A stretch of 64,000 nt of DNA from Tipula vernalis (taxonomy: Eukaryota > Arthropoda > Insecta > Diptera > Tipulidae). Shown in pieces: positions 42,717 to 52,371 of this stretch. The notes beneath the pieces were generated by a model. It ran no database searches and was not told the origin of the DNA. It worked only from the letters and a program-made list of their open reading frames with translations. A program made the position numbers and the translations under genes. The stretch covers positions 139,232,577 through 139,296,576 of the forward strand of contig OY282558.1 of the NCBI GenBank assembly GCA_958295665.1, in the 5' to 3' direction. Every line of letters starts with the position of its first letter. Within the stretch, counting starts at the first letter, position 1.

Positions 42717-43985
42717 AATGTCTTAGAAAATTTCTTAGCGGCTGATTCTTCCGATGATGACGAATTTGAACAAGAACTTGAACTCGGGGTTCGCTCGATC
42801 CGCCGAAATTTAAGAGATACAAGTAATCCTCTTTTACTTGAAGAATCCATGTAAGATTTTAAATTTGCATTTATTATAAACAATCAAGTTAATTTTTATC
42901 AAACATTTTAGATTTAAACAACGATTTCGCTTGTCCAAACAAGCATTTCAATTTGTTGAACAAAAATTGCGCCTGAGCTGGGGTAAAACTAGAGCATCAA
43001 TACCCCCTATTTTAAAATTATGTCTCGCTCTGGAAGTTTTAAGTAGTGGGAATTATCAATCTGGAGTGGGTAATGACTTTCTCATTGGAATGGCACAGAG
43101 TACAGTTTCCTCAGTGTTCAGTGAAACTTTGGAAATAATGGAGCGTACTCTGTGTTATGAATTTATTAAGTTTGAGCCAAGTCAAAACACAAAAGAAAAA
43201 TTTTACCACAAATTTAATTTTCCTGGCATTGTAGGTTGTGTGGACGGGACACACATTTACCACCTTAAACCAAATGAAAATGAGCATTCCTTTCTAAATA
43301 GAAAAGGTCGCCATAGTTTGAATGCAATGGTGGTAAGTTGGTTACATATTAATAAAATCTTAATGTTAATAATGGTTTAATACTTCAGATATGCGATGAC
43401 TCCATGAAAATAATGGCTGTAAATGCAACCTATGGCGGGAGCAACCACGATTCCTTTGTTTGGGCGAACAGCGATGAACGAGTTTACATGGAGCGTTATT
43501 TTGAAGAAAATCCCAACTCTTTTCTACTAGGTAATAAAATAAATATTTTATTAAAATTATATGTATTAACAAAATGGTTCGTATTCGTATTTAAAGCCGA
43601 CTCAGGGTACCCGCTAGAACCATGGATGATGACACCCTACCGATCGATAGTGGAAAACTCGGCAGAAGCTAATTTCAACAAGTTTCATTCCAAAGCACGC
43701 TGCATTGTGGAAAATTGCATTGGGGTTTGGAAGGGCCGTTGGCGAATTATAATGTCTGAAAGACAATGTCGATATGCACCTGGAAAAATTGTGCAAATAT
43801 GCAACGTAACAGCAGCTTTGCACAATATCTGTTTGAAGTTTAGAATTTCGGCAACAGACATAAACATAATTCCGGAAAATGAAAGTATACTTGCCTTGTC
43901 TGAAATACATAATGCATCGTCAAATAGACTGCGTACTATTGCACAACAAACTAGAGACCGGATACGGGATTCTTTGATAAATTAA
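42717..43985 (+). CDS. Harbinger transposase (spliced, four coding exons in view)
   Basis: Proposed exons are about 42717-42850, 42912-43332, 43389-43530 and 43597-43985, all with GT donors (GTAAGA, GTAAGT, GTAATA) and AG acceptors, and introns of about 56-66 bp. Exon 1 codes an acidic ADSSDDDEFEQELELGVRSI segment. Exon 2 carries FKQRFRLSKQAFQFVEQKL and the first catalytic block GCVDGTHI. Exon 3 has NATYGGSNHDSFVW with the second aspartate. Exon 4 has ADSGYPLEPWMMTPY and the IVENCIGVWKGRWRI block with the catalytic glutamate. This is the DDE_Tnp_4-type nuclease that cuts and pastes the element. I could not place the start codon; a small upstream exon is likely. Frames join cleanly across every intron. 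Confidence 0.85.
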
Positions 43986-44171
43986 AAATAAATTCTATTT
44001 AAATAAATAAATTCATCTTTTATTTGTTAATTCATACATATAAAAAATTCATAAGGTAATTAATTCACAGGTCGTTTTCAATTCAAATCACAGTATTTCA
44101 GTCATTACATTAGGATGTGATTAATAATAAAAATAAATTTAAAAATATGAAACTTAAATAAAAATAAAAAA

Positions 44172-44923
44172 TCAGTAGCAGCTTTCGCTATCTCTGGACC
44201 TTTGGTCAAAAATTTGCTGCCGCTTTAAATTGTTCGATTCTTTTAATAATGCCAGTTTTTGTTTTTTTAATTCAATAATGGTTACATTTTGTTCCTGCAA
44301 CTTTTTTAAATGATCTTCAATGCGGCTGAAGCTGTTTAATAAATTTTCGTTAACAGCTAACGATTTTTGTAATAACTCAACTTTATTCAGGTTGGGTAAA
44401 GAAGAGTTATTACCCACATCGTTATTGTAATTTGGTTCCTCTGAGGGAAGTAAATTAACATTTTCGGTCGACAAGGGTGTAATGTTTTCTTGCATAATAT
44501 TTACATTGGCCCCAAATCTGCTTGAATTTAGTCCATTTACAGTGGCCTCCAAACCAGCCGCTCTTGAAATAAGATCGTCATCGACCGAAATTTCCTTTAG
44601 TTGACATGGTCCGCCTCCAGTTTTTTTCAACTCACCCTTGTTGTGCTGGAATTTTCTTTTAACAGACCATTTATGATCTTGCCATACCTAAAATATTCAC
44701 AAAATAATATGAAATTGGTATTCATGAAATAGTACAAAAAATAACGATGTTTTTCGTTGTGTATACATACTTTTTTCCAATCGGCTTCCGATTTGGTAGG
44801 TGGACCATTTGAATTCAAAATATTTTTTAGGTTCACCCATAATTGGTTTTTGCGTTGCCGGGCCTGCGGCCCATTTAGCAAGCCTTTCGCCAAATCGGAA
44901 TGGTCGTTCATGAAATCAATCAT
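44172..44923 (-). CDS. Harbinger Myb/SANT-like DNA-binding partner
   Basis: Proposed start ATG 44923 (MIDFMNDHSDLAKGLLNG); exon A 44923-44771, intron 44770-44688 (GTATGT…TTTTAG), exon B 44687-44172. The joined protein has a Myb/SANT-type three-helix start with the tryptophans LWVNL, DWKKVW and HKWSVKRKF, then a low-complexity middle. It ends in a leucine/glutamine-rich coiled-coil stretch (SRIEDHLKKLQEQNVTIIEL). In Harbinger elements this partner helps the transposase bind DNA and enter the nucleus. It is transcribed towards the transposase; the two stops are ~190 bp apart. A further 5' exon is possible, because the frame is open upstream to an acceptor at 44970. Confidence 0.75.
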
Positions 44924-45298
44924 TTTTTTTTTTTGTATGGGGTTTGTTGAAATTTTTGGTTGATTGGTACTGTAACACATAAATAAAAATAAACAAGTAT
45001 AAAATATCATTAAATGAAAAATTTAATTAATTAATTTTGTTTTCTTACTCATTTAAATTATTTTTTTCCATTTTTCTTATTTATTTGATTAAATTTTTTA
45101 GCGTAGGTATCCCTTTTTGGTTTTAATTGAAGAACTTTTTTAATTTGACAGGAAAAACAATATCCGTCAACTACATACCTACCGGACGATTTTTGACGGT
45201 AATTTTCCGTGTAAGCGGAGTTCATGATACCGGTTTGAGCAAAACCGGATAAAATCCGTCAATATTTGACCGGTACCGGATTTCATGATACCGCCACA

Positions 45299-46349
45299 GT
45301 ATCTGACGCGGAGATGTGCCAAAGTTAATTGTGTTCCTCCATGCATCGTTTGTTCATGTGTTCTTGAATCAGCAGCTTGGCGATTAGATGGTTTTTTAGG
45401 ATAATAACTGGATGTTTCTCATCGTAGGTCCATGTTGTTGTATTTTGAACTCGACTCGTCATGTAGGAATGGAGATAAAGATTTAATCTTAATTGTGTTT
45501 GCTATTCCTTTCTGATTTAGAAGATCTCGAATTTCGTTTTTGAAATGTTGTCTCTGCACTATTTTGATCAGACTTTGCGTGGCATGTTTTATTTCTTCTG
45601 CCGTGGGAGCTTCATGGCTGGTTACAATCTTTCGGCATTTATTGATAAATCTCGCCACATACACCATAACCCTTCTTATGGTAATAAAATTTGAGTACTT
45701 CAAAAGTAATTGATCAAAAAGATCGTGTGTTGTGACTGTCATGGCTCCCAATATGGGTTGTTTTAATTCCAATTGATCTGGTGTGTCTTCCACTATTATT
45801 GGCGCTAGCTGGATTGCTTTTTCAAAGATTATCTGAGGGCCGTTCCACCATAAATTGTGATTGATTAATTGATTTGCTGCGATACCCCTGGATGCACAAT
45901 CTGCGGGGTTTTTGGATGATTTGACGTAAAACCACTGAGACGGAGTAGTTATCTTCTGGATACCCGGGATTCGATTTGCTACAAATGTTTTGAATTTATG
46001 GGGCTTGTTTTTCACCCATACTAGCACAATCATTGAATCCGTCCAACAATATTTCGGTGTTTCATCAAATTTTATATCTTGCTGCACTTTGTTCATTAGG
46101 TTCGCAAGTAAACTTGCTCCGCATAACTCTACCTTTGGCAATGTTAACTTGGTTGATATTGGGCTACACATATTACTCGTGTTTTTGCTGTTAACAATGT
46201 TGCCTTGTTTGAAGTTCTGTTGTAGAAGTATATCACTGCTGCGTAAGCTACTTCGGAAGCATCACAGAATCCATGTAATTCTCCTGGGAGAGTTGAGTTG
46301 AAATGGATCCACCTTAGAATCTTTATCTCCTCTAGTTTTGGAAGAGATT
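45299..46349 (-). pseudogene. BEL/Pao RNase H and integrase zinc-binding region
   Basis: From 46335 down: KLEEIKILRWIHFNS, the RNase H entry LHGFCDASEVAYAAVIYF, then TKLTLPKVELCGASLLANLM, YCWTDSMIVLVWV, and the BEL-specific NPADCASRG block. After a linker, HGGTQLTLAHLRVRYW begins the HHCC motif and stops at the Harbinger insertion. A shift after the AAVIYF segment and a stop at 45419 break the frame. Confidence 0.8.
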
Positions 46350-47108
46350 ATTATTATTATTGAGAGGGGGCCATGCGGGCGATCAGCCACTTTGCACTGC
46401 GACCTAAAAGATCTATTGTGCTGGCCCCTGCTTAATTATCCGTTCAGTCAATATTCAGGTTCTTAATGAACCTGACAATACTGCCTCCCGGTACGTGATA
46501 CATACTATCTGGACTTATTGCTCTCCCTCCTAGATGTTTACTACAGCATGTAGTTCCGCTAGAAAGACGGTAGCATTGGAGCTCAAGAACCTCGACAAGG
46601 TTGTCCCACTCCCGTATATTCCTACTCCTGCCCCGTATTCCGTTTGATTTTACTCTTATGAGTTGCTGGGAATTGCAAATCACCTGTAGGTCACCCAGCA
46701 TTACTACAGGAAGGCTAAATAAAACTGGAGGGTGCCTGGTATCCAGAGTCCGCATATTTTGGGCTGATTAACCTATCAGCCATTCATCTTTCGGCATATG
46801 CTGTTCCACTTTAGGTTAGGGTTTTTTGGTTTCTCATGGTTTTCTCCTTTAGCGCCGTACTTTAGCCTGTGCCAAATGGCCAAAAATGGACCAAGTGGCC
46901 TTAGTTACCAGTGGTTGCCACGAGGAGGCAGTACGTACACTTGCGAATTGTGAACAGGTTACCCCTTACACAATTGTACCCATCACGCAGCTGCCTAATG
47001 ACAAGACCAGAATAGCTTACGTGATGCGCACCCTACTGGAAGGTTACAGAGCTGGTAGATTAATCTACTCAACTTTGAAACCCCCCCTCCAATAGACGCC
47101 AAACCACC
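46350..47108 (-). mobile_element. LINE/SINE-type insertion in BEL pol with (AAT)n tail
   Basis: About 760 bp of GC-richer sequence splits BEL pol between the RT connection and RNase H. On the minus strand it ends in an (AAT)n tail (plus 46348-46361, ATTATTATTATTATTG). It is flanked by near-identical TTTGGAAGAGAT (46338-46349) and TTTGGAAGGGAT (47110-47121), read as a 12-bp target duplication. This is the signature of target-primed reverse transcription. Short frames inside match no domain I can name, so it may be a LINE 3' end or a SINE. Confidence 0.65.
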
Positions 47109-47870
47109 TTTGGAAGGGATATATAATACTGTTGACATTTATTTTCTATATCTTCTGGCAGGTTTTGATCCCAGCTTACACCGGAGATCCAAAGTGCTTG
47201 CATTAAGTTTTTCGCTTGTATCAGGGTTGGAGATAGCCACCCTAATGGATCAAATAATTTGTATGACTCAGACAGCATTTTTCGTTTGGTCATTTTCCCA
47301 ATTTTGTTGTTGAGGTTCGCCTTAAACTCAAATGTATCAGTGCCTGGATTCCAAAACAATCCTAATGTCTTTACTGTTTCAACGTCAAATGTAATGGGTT
47401 CGAATGCTCTCGAGTCTGGATTGATACCTTCTATGAGTTGAGGATGAGTAGAAGTCCATTTTCTCAGATTAAACCCTCCGGTTCGTAGCAAGCTGATCAG
47501 TTGGTTTTGTGCCTCCTGAGCATCCTCCAGGTTGTTACTTCCGGATAATAAGTCATCTACGTAAAAATCGCTCCTAATTATTTTTTCCGCAATTGGGAAG
47601 TTTTTCTCCTGCCATCCCTAACGTTACTGTTGTTAGCTGATATGAATTTATCGTTTGGTCGGGGGATGTTCTCCATAATATTTTTTGGTACTGTTGATCA
47701 TCGGGATGTACTTTTATTTGTCGGTACATTTGTTCTATGTCCGCTGTATATGCTATCTTGTATTTTCTCCATCGTGGTAGAATTGACATCAGATCCTCTT
47801 GTAATTTGGGGCCCACGAGTTATATTTCATTTAAGCTGATAATGTTGCTCGTTTTTGCCGATGCGTCGAA
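47109..47870 (-). pseudogene. BEL/Pao reverse transcriptase, catalytic part
   Basis: Blocks on the minus strand: KLRVVFDASAKT (47880-47850), MGPKLQEDLMSILPRWRKYK and IAYTADIEQMYRQIKVHPDD (motif A aspartate), KILWRTSPDQTI, then after a frameshift near 47580 the catalytic YVDDLLSGSNN box (about 47555-47525). The connection domain follows, with FNLRKWTST, TLGLFWNP and KLFDPLGWLSPTLIQAK. The RT is dead because of the frameshift. Confidence 0.85.
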
Positions 47871-48917
47871 TACTACTCTAAGTTTGGTTGTAGTACTAGT
47901 AGTTATAATTAATACATGGTGAAGAATGTAATATTCGTTGTTGTTATGTTCCTTACTCTCAATCAAATGCCCCTGATTGTAGTATCCTTGTATGCACGCC
48001 CGATAATCTTTAGAAAACTCACTGGCCAGTGACAATCGCCGTTCTAGTTGTATAAATCTAGCAAAGGCTCTCTGCTTGGATGAACCGAGCCATGATATGA
48101 TTTGTTTAAAAGGAAGTCGTACTATGTAACGACCATCTGTGGCTCGTCGGTAATTTTGCTGGTAATGTTCTTCACACAGCTTTTCTTCTTCTATATTAAG
48201 TTTCTTAGGTTGTATTTCTTCTATTTCCCAAAATTTCTTTATTGGTTGTCGATGTCTGTCAAAGTGATCAATGACTCGATCTTGGATGGCTTGTTGCGTT
48301 GAGGTATTTCCGAATATAATCCAACCTAGCTCTGTCTGTTGTGCGATTGGTTCTCCTTGATTTCCTTTTACAACCTGGTCCATCAAAATACTTGGATAGT
48401 GATCGGCACCCAATAAGATCTCGATCTTGTTCGGTTGTTTATAGTTCGGATCGGCCCATATTAGGTTATTTAAATGATTCCACTTTCTACTGTCGAAATG
48501 TTGTTCAGGCAGGGACCGTGTTATTTTCGGCAATATCAATGCTTCCATTTTCATGGAGAAGCTTGACGAAAATCGGGCTGCTACGCGAAAGCTAACTATT
48601 CTTGTGGCGGTTGTAATTTCGCTCTCATTTATGCCACCAATTTCCACGTGAGTTTTCTTGGTAGGTTGCTTTATTTGCTTAGATGCCTCCTCGGTGATAA
48701 ATGAAAATTGTGACCCGGGATCTATTAGCATTCGTAGCAGCTTCGATTGTTGTCTGCCAGCCTGCAATTGGATCGTTGTCGCGGCTAACAATGTGCCATT
48801 TGGTTGCTCATATTGATTTACTAAATGATTTGTTATTGTATATGTTTCGTTCGCCTCAATTTTTGGGGTGTCTTCATTTTTTGTGGTGAGCATTGCACGT
48901 TGTTTATTATGTCTCAT
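47820..48917 (-). pseudogene. BEL/Pao protease and start of reverse transcriptase
   Basis: Open minus frame of 365 codons. Near its N-terminus, LRMLIDPGSQFSFITEE is the retroviral-type aspartic protease active site as found in BEL elements (D-P-G instead of D-S/T-G). Then come a DUF1758-like stretch (ILLGADHYPSILMDQV, TELGWIIFG), the acidic linker, and RLPFKQI...RAFARFIQLERRL leading into YYILHHVLI and LRVVFDASAKTSN of the RT. The Gag CCHC knuckle expected just upstream is missing. This is the longest undamaged piece of the element. Confidence 0.8.
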
Positions 48918-50102
48918 TGTCTAATTTTTTCATGACTATTGGAATTATGATGTAATTCCAAGATACGGTGAGGATGCCTAAGTTTTTGATGGCATACATG
49001 TTTTCGGTTAGTAAGTCATGTAACGACTTTATTGCTGTTGCTGATTCGGAGTGAATTACTGGAGAGTTCAGCATCGCATTGACATGATTGGATGCCAGCT
49101 GCCTTTTGTTTTGGTATCGGTTTACCAACAGTCTCCAAGCGTCACAATAATTATCACCCGTTGCCTCCAAGTGGCTTATTATTTTGCCCGCGCTTCCAAA
49201 TACCGTGGTTTTTAATTGGTGCATCTTGACAGTGTCACTTATATCGTCGTTTTCGTGAATGATCCTTCTAAATAAATCATGGAAGGATGCCCATTGCAGG
49301 GGATGACCAATGAGGTATGGAATTTCAATAGGTCTTAGTTTGATCGCGTATTTTTCTGCATCCCTTAGTTTTGGTTTATTCAGCACCCCGGTGATTCTGG
49401 ATCTCAGCGTCTCAAAGTTGTTGACTAAAATCGCATAGTAGTCTTCTTTGAAGTAGGGCTTAGTAGCTTCTTCTTCAGGCGTGGCATCTACTAATAGTTC
49501 TTCATGCACCTGCTCAATTTATGTCATCCTCGCATCGAGTTGGTGCAGCTTTTGTTGCAGTTGATCGTGGCTGCTTTCAGCTGCTAAAAGATGTTCCGCC
49601 TCGTCCATTAATCTATAACACAAACGCATTTTCACGCCTTGTGCTTTATATTTTCGTGGTTGTAAAGCCGAATTCCCTACAACGTTGTTGTTTAATGCAG
49701 TTTCGCTCGTATTGCTTGCCTTCTGAGTATTGGTAATTGGCATAGCAGAAGGAGTTATTGTGTCTTCTAGAGTCAGCGGCACCCCTGAAGATCCGGGCAT
49801 GTTGGTTGTTGGTTTAATCGATAGATATTAGCTTCTAACTCAGCTCGATAGTTAGCGTAAAATTTATTAACGGTATCTCGTTCGTTCCAATAGGAATGAG
49901 TTGGATTCTGATCAAAGAGTTCGCATTTTATCTGTGTATCGGTGTCGAAGAATTCCTCCCAGATTTTTTCGATACTTGCCATCCTTTTCTGCAAGTATTC
50001 CTTCGTCTTCCTGCCCTCGCCATCCTTGTTATAATTTGTTTTGCTTTTTTGAATTCGATCAACAAGAGCATTTTGAGTTTTATAATATTCCTTCATTGCC
50101 AA
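48907..50102 (-). pseudogene. BEL/Pao Gag, three frames
   Basis: Starts at ATG 50102 (MAMKEYYKTQNALVDRIQKS), close behind the primer-binding region. Frame shifts near 49790 and 49510 divide it. The last piece (49509-48907) carries the DUF1759-type Gag core: HPLQWASFHDLFRRIIHEND, KMHQLKTTVFGSAGKIISHL, NYCDAWRLLVNRYQNKR and the following HVNAMLNSP. Structural capsid function; no zinc knuckle seen before the protease frame. Confidence 0.8.
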
Positions 50103-50130
50103 TATTTAGTGGCGTTAATATGAAGATCTA

Positions 50131-50530
50131 TGGCTCGAAGGACCAATGTTAATCTAACAAATTTTGTGCTTAGGTTGTAAGGCTAAGCGTTGCTTGATTA
50201 GCGGATTTATCTAATTAAATTACCGCTGGTGCGGTTTAATTAGATGGAGAATTAGAAACTACACTTTTGGTGTTTAAGTTTATTCTGAATTCTTTTTAAT
50301 AAATTTCGAGTTTAAATACATTTTTAGAAACTGCTTAATAGTATATTTTAAAAATGCGTTTTTTTTATAATGTTGTGGATATTCTTACAGTCTAAACTAT
50401 TTTGCATAGTTGACAAATTGTATGTATGCATACTTCCGTTATTAATATTTTGCTTTACGCAACCTATGCGATTTTTTTGAAAACAATTTATTTGTTTATT
50501 ACTTAAAATTAAATTAAATTGTACTCATGT
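50131..50530 (-). repeat. BEL 5' LTR side and primer-binding region
   Basis: On the minus strand TTGGTCCTTCGAGCCA (plus 50131-50146) sits directly after TTAACA, the likely LTR 3' edge at 50147. A TTGGTCCTTCGAGCC word in this position is common in insect BEL elements. The LTR outer edge is not certain, because no 3' LTR copy exists for comparison. It contains an AT-rich inverted repeat at 50209-50245 (ATCTAATTAAATTACCGC / GCGGTTTAATTAGAT). Confidence 0.6.
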
Positions 50531-50539
50531 TTAGTCACA

Positions 50540-51330
50540 TGATTGAACATCGGCTTCCTCCGGCCACAGTCGAGTCCGGTACTGGCCTCAAAGCGGCCAG
50601 TGCCAACATCTCTTGGCAGGCCCCAAAGCCTCCAGACTTTAGAATACGTTTTCTGGTCTGGCATGTCACAGCTTTTTCATGACAAGGATACTCGGTCACT
50701 GCACCATTCCTCTGTTGAACTGGTATGATGGACAGTGAGGGAAGATTAGAGGTACACATCAGGTATTGGTCGAAGCCCCTGCTCCCAACCTACTCGGTGT
50801 GTGCTTCCCACCTGCCGAACACGACACAGATGACACACTCACTCGCTTGCGTCACCAGACATCTTAAGATAGCTCTGCCTGCGGCACAGCATATTTCAGT
50901 GATGGAAGGTAAGAGGTGCCCACCGATATTTCTCCTACCTTTCACTCTGTCTCGGCCCATTGTCTCCGTTAATACATCTTACGAGATTAGACATTTCAAA
51001 GGAGCGATCGCCACTGTTCAGCTGATCTGAACATATACAGACCGAAACCAACCGTATTTCGTAGCGAAGGGAAATCACTTGCGGAGTAGCCCTGCAGCGA
51101 CTTACTCATGCGCTCTCCGCCACAATGTTTTAAGCACATAAGTTGGCGTCTGAGCTTACCAAAATACCAACACATCGTTTTACGCCGCGAAACGTTAGCA
51201 TCATTCGGGAACACACGCATGTGCAATACATAACACAATAGAACTTTGTCTCTTCCATTTGAAGTGACAAACACAAAAGAAAATAAATTAACTTTCTTTT
51301 TCAGTCTGCTCTCGAAATTCAATAAGGTGA
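50540..51330. other. CpG-richer unassigned segment
   Basis: About 800 bp, clearly richer in G+C and CG dinucleotides than its surroundings. Short frames exist on both strands but none shows a known domain. A TTTCTTTTTCAG acceptor-like tract precedes 51305. It may be a decayed LINE or a host exon/promoter region. Confidence 0.4.
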
Positions 51331-51365
51331 TATGCCGTCCACATCGCGCGGTGAAAATTATACAT

Positions 51366-51986
51366 CTATTATGGTTCTTACCTCACCGACGAGTCGCCGT
51401 GACTCGGAAAGTCGTGTGAGTTCAATTTTGGTATTATGGTTCGCACATTTATTTTGGCGAGAGTTGTGTGCGGCTAATGTTTTTGGTTTTGTCAATTATG
51501 ATCATTTCCATTTGTTTTGAAGTTTGCCAGCAAAGTAGTTTTATATTTTTTGACGTATGGTTAGCAGTTTTTTTGTACACATTTTCATTTATTGTGATTA
51601 ATTTTGTAATTTTTGAGATTAATTAGATATTTTATCGGTTCATATTATTAATAAATAGTGCAAACAGCAAAATACAATGTGGATTTATTTTTCTGTGGCG
51701 ACTGAAACTGTAGGAAACCAAAAATGTTTGACAACTTACATACGCATTTTGTTGTTAACATGTACAATAAAAATATTTTAAAATACGATTTAAAAAAAAA
51801 AAAAATCAATATTTAATTAGGAAATATTAATTAAAATAATATTTTGCCTGTAAAAAAACTGTCGAGTTTTTTATTTGCACCATTTCTTTATTCTTTACAA
51901 AAAATCGCACTAGTCAACCATAATACCAACATTTGATTTGGGTGACTTGAAGTCGCCAGTTGACTCTTAGGTGAGAACCATAATAG
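51366..51986. mobile_element. MITE-like element with ~80-bp terminal inverted repeats
   Basis: The left arm CTATTATGGTTCTTACCT... (51366-51447) is matched by the inverted right arm ending ...AGGTGAGAACCATAATAG (51908-51986). Both arms contain the GAGTC…GGCGAC-type core and an inner TTGGTATTATGGTT. The ~460-bp interior has no coding capacity. The flanking duplication is not obvious. Confidence 0.65.
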
Positions 51987-52371
51987 GGGGCATAAAATTG
52001 TAAATGAAAATAATCGTTTTTCAATATAGTTTCAAAGGAAAAAATTGTGTGTACTTTATTTTAAGCTTAGTAAAAATAATGGAGGTGTGGCCAATACACG
52101 ACTTTCTTTTACGACCAGAGAATTTTGAGAAATTTGATTTTTTTTTTAAATTTTTTTTTTAATTTTTAAATTTTCTGGACTAAGAGAGCGTCCACTTCCG
52201 GTTATCCGATTTGGAGTAAAATTCACTGGGACCTCCCAATTTATCAAAAAAGTTTTGAAAACACTTGTTTTCTAAAAAAATATTTTTTTAGGCAGATTGC
52301 GCAATTTCGTGTAATTTTGCGCAGTCGCATCGAGTTAATTTCCATGAAACACAGGGGTAAACATTAAATCA

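Larger units (their letters stand above)
42321..45295 (+). mobile_element. PIF/Harbinger DNA transposon, apparently complete
   Basis: Terminal repeats TGCCGGGATCATGAAATCC (left) and TGGCGGTATCATGAAATCC (right, reverse-complemented) match at 20 of 22 positions. A 3-bp CAG duplication flanks them (42318-42320, 45296-45298). Subterminal CCGGTCGG/ACCGGT words recur inside both ends. Two convergent genes, a spliced nuclease and a Myb-like protein, are the standard Harbinger pair. Removing the element and one CAG rejoins the BEL integrase frame (RVRYW to IIHGR). No disabling stop was seen in either gene model, so it is young. Confidence 0.9.
40711..50530 (-). mobile_element. BEL/Pao retroelement, decayed and interrupted
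   Basis: Read from 50530 down: 5' LTR side and primer-binding region, Gag, protease, reverse transcriptase, RNase H, integrase, DUF5641-like C-terminus and the start of an env-like region. The order is exactly BEL/Pao. Frame breaks occur in Gag, RT and integrase. A Harbinger transposon (42321-45295) and a LINE/SINE-type insert (about 46350-47108) split it. The 3' part of env and the 3' LTR are missing; the element stops near 40711 against an unrelated repeat. Confidence 0.85.

Noticed and set aside
43614..43910. Minus frames opposite the Harbinger exon 4
   Set aside because: The plus-strand exon carries the catalytic motifs and joins in frame across introns.
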